Shown here piece by piece: positions 42,761 to 42,850 of a stretch of 42,850 nt of DNA (its first letter is position 1; every line of letters begins with the position of its first letter). Origin of the DNA: Gemmatimonadales bacterium UBA4456 (GTDB lineage: Bacteria > Gemmatimonadota > Gemmatimonadetes > Longimicrobiales > Gaopeijiaceae); NCBI GenBank assembly GCA_002390225.1, contig DGOW01000035.1:13636-56485 (forward strand), read 5' to 3'. A model generated the notes under the pieces. That model made no database searches. It was not told where the DNA came from and worked only from the letters and a program-made list of their open reading frames with translations. A program made the position numbers and the translations under genes.

Positions 42761-42850
42761 ACAGAGTGATCATCCCGCTCGACGTCCCCTCGGCCAGGGA
42801 TGCCTTTGCCCTGGTCGACCGGCTCGGCGATAACGCGGAATTTTACAAGG
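42757..42850 (+). CDS. pyrF: Orotidine 5'-phosphate decarboxylase, 3'-truncated
   Basis: Only the first 31 residues are inside the window. They read MNRVIIPLDVPSARDAFALV and continue with a DRLGD-type turn. This matches the start of OMP decarboxylase, including the conserved Asp of the ALD/PLD motif on strand 1. The enzyme makes UMP from OMP, the step after the PyrD/PyrE reactions. The ATG overlaps the pyrD stop, giving a coupled pyrD-pyrF pair. Confidence 0.85.
   Translation, partial: MNRVIIPLDVPSARDAFALVDRLGDNAEFYK

Noticed and set aside
1..42850. tRNA, rRNA, CRISPR, IS element or prophage genes
   Set aside because: Scanning for T-loop motifs, regular spaced repeats, terminal inverted repeats and transposase or integrase motifs showed none that could be supported.

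Overview
The window is a GC-rich, gene-dense bacterial chromosome segment. It carries about 36 protein genes on both strands. I see no rRNA, tRNA, CRISPR array, transposase or integrase. The cell is Gram-negative: several products carry lipoprotein signals, one is a small outer-membrane barrel, and one large protein ends in an Omp85-like barrel with a C-terminal Phe. GTG and TTG starts and 4-base stop/start overlaps are common. The gene set (fused 2-oxoacid dehydrogenase E1, class II ribonucleotide reductase, DUF2723 protein, many secreted TPR, propeller and barrel proteins) fits Gemmatimonadota or a close relative. That placement is an inference; no marker gene here settles it.

Layout. 1-3.5 kb: the end of a DUF2723 membrane protein, a MoeB/ThiF-rhodanese protein and a small barrel protein. 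3.6-7.9 kb (minus strand): fused 2-oxoacid dehydrogenase E1 and a DUF255 thioredoxin-domain protein. 8-10.3 kb: three small proteins, one GspG-like, then a dephospho-CoA kinase fused to a PHP phosphoesterase domain. 10.3-13.3 kb: a tightly overlapped run of NrnA-type DHH phosphoesterase, an orphan protein, a Fur-family regulator and agmatinase. 13.5-20.5 kb: CcdA, then (minus) gamma-glutamyltransferase with a half-size ABC exporter, then (plus) MurQ and a GT-C-type membrane protein.

20.4-28 kb: an unknown minus-strand protein, a 1018-residue secreted peptidase/beta-propeller/outer-membrane-barrel protein, and class II ribonucleotide reductase nrdJ with a TPR protein behind a strong terminator. 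The region upstream of nrdJ is the richest regulatory stretch: a sigma70-like promoter overlapped by tandem NrdR-like boxes, then a leader with a terminator-like hairpin. 28-33.5 kb: a PhoX-type protein, a glutaminyl-cyclase-like M28 protein, nitrilase, a YggX-like protein with extra CxxC motifs, a DksA/TraR-type zinc finger protein and RNase D. 33.6-37.2 kb: a pyk-MBL hydrolase-pgi operon. 37.3-42.85 kb: YtxH protein, YihY membrane protein, smpB, a cell-wall amidase, a TPR lipoprotein, pyrD and the start of pyrF, mostly overlapping.

Most genes are housekeeping: central carbon, CoA, pyrimidine and deoxyribonucleotide synthesis, peptidoglycan recycling and envelope biogenesis. The features most likely to be undescribed are the CoaE-PHP fusion next to a pAp/nanoRNA phosphatase, the three-part protease-propeller-barrel protein, and the layered control region of nrdJ.
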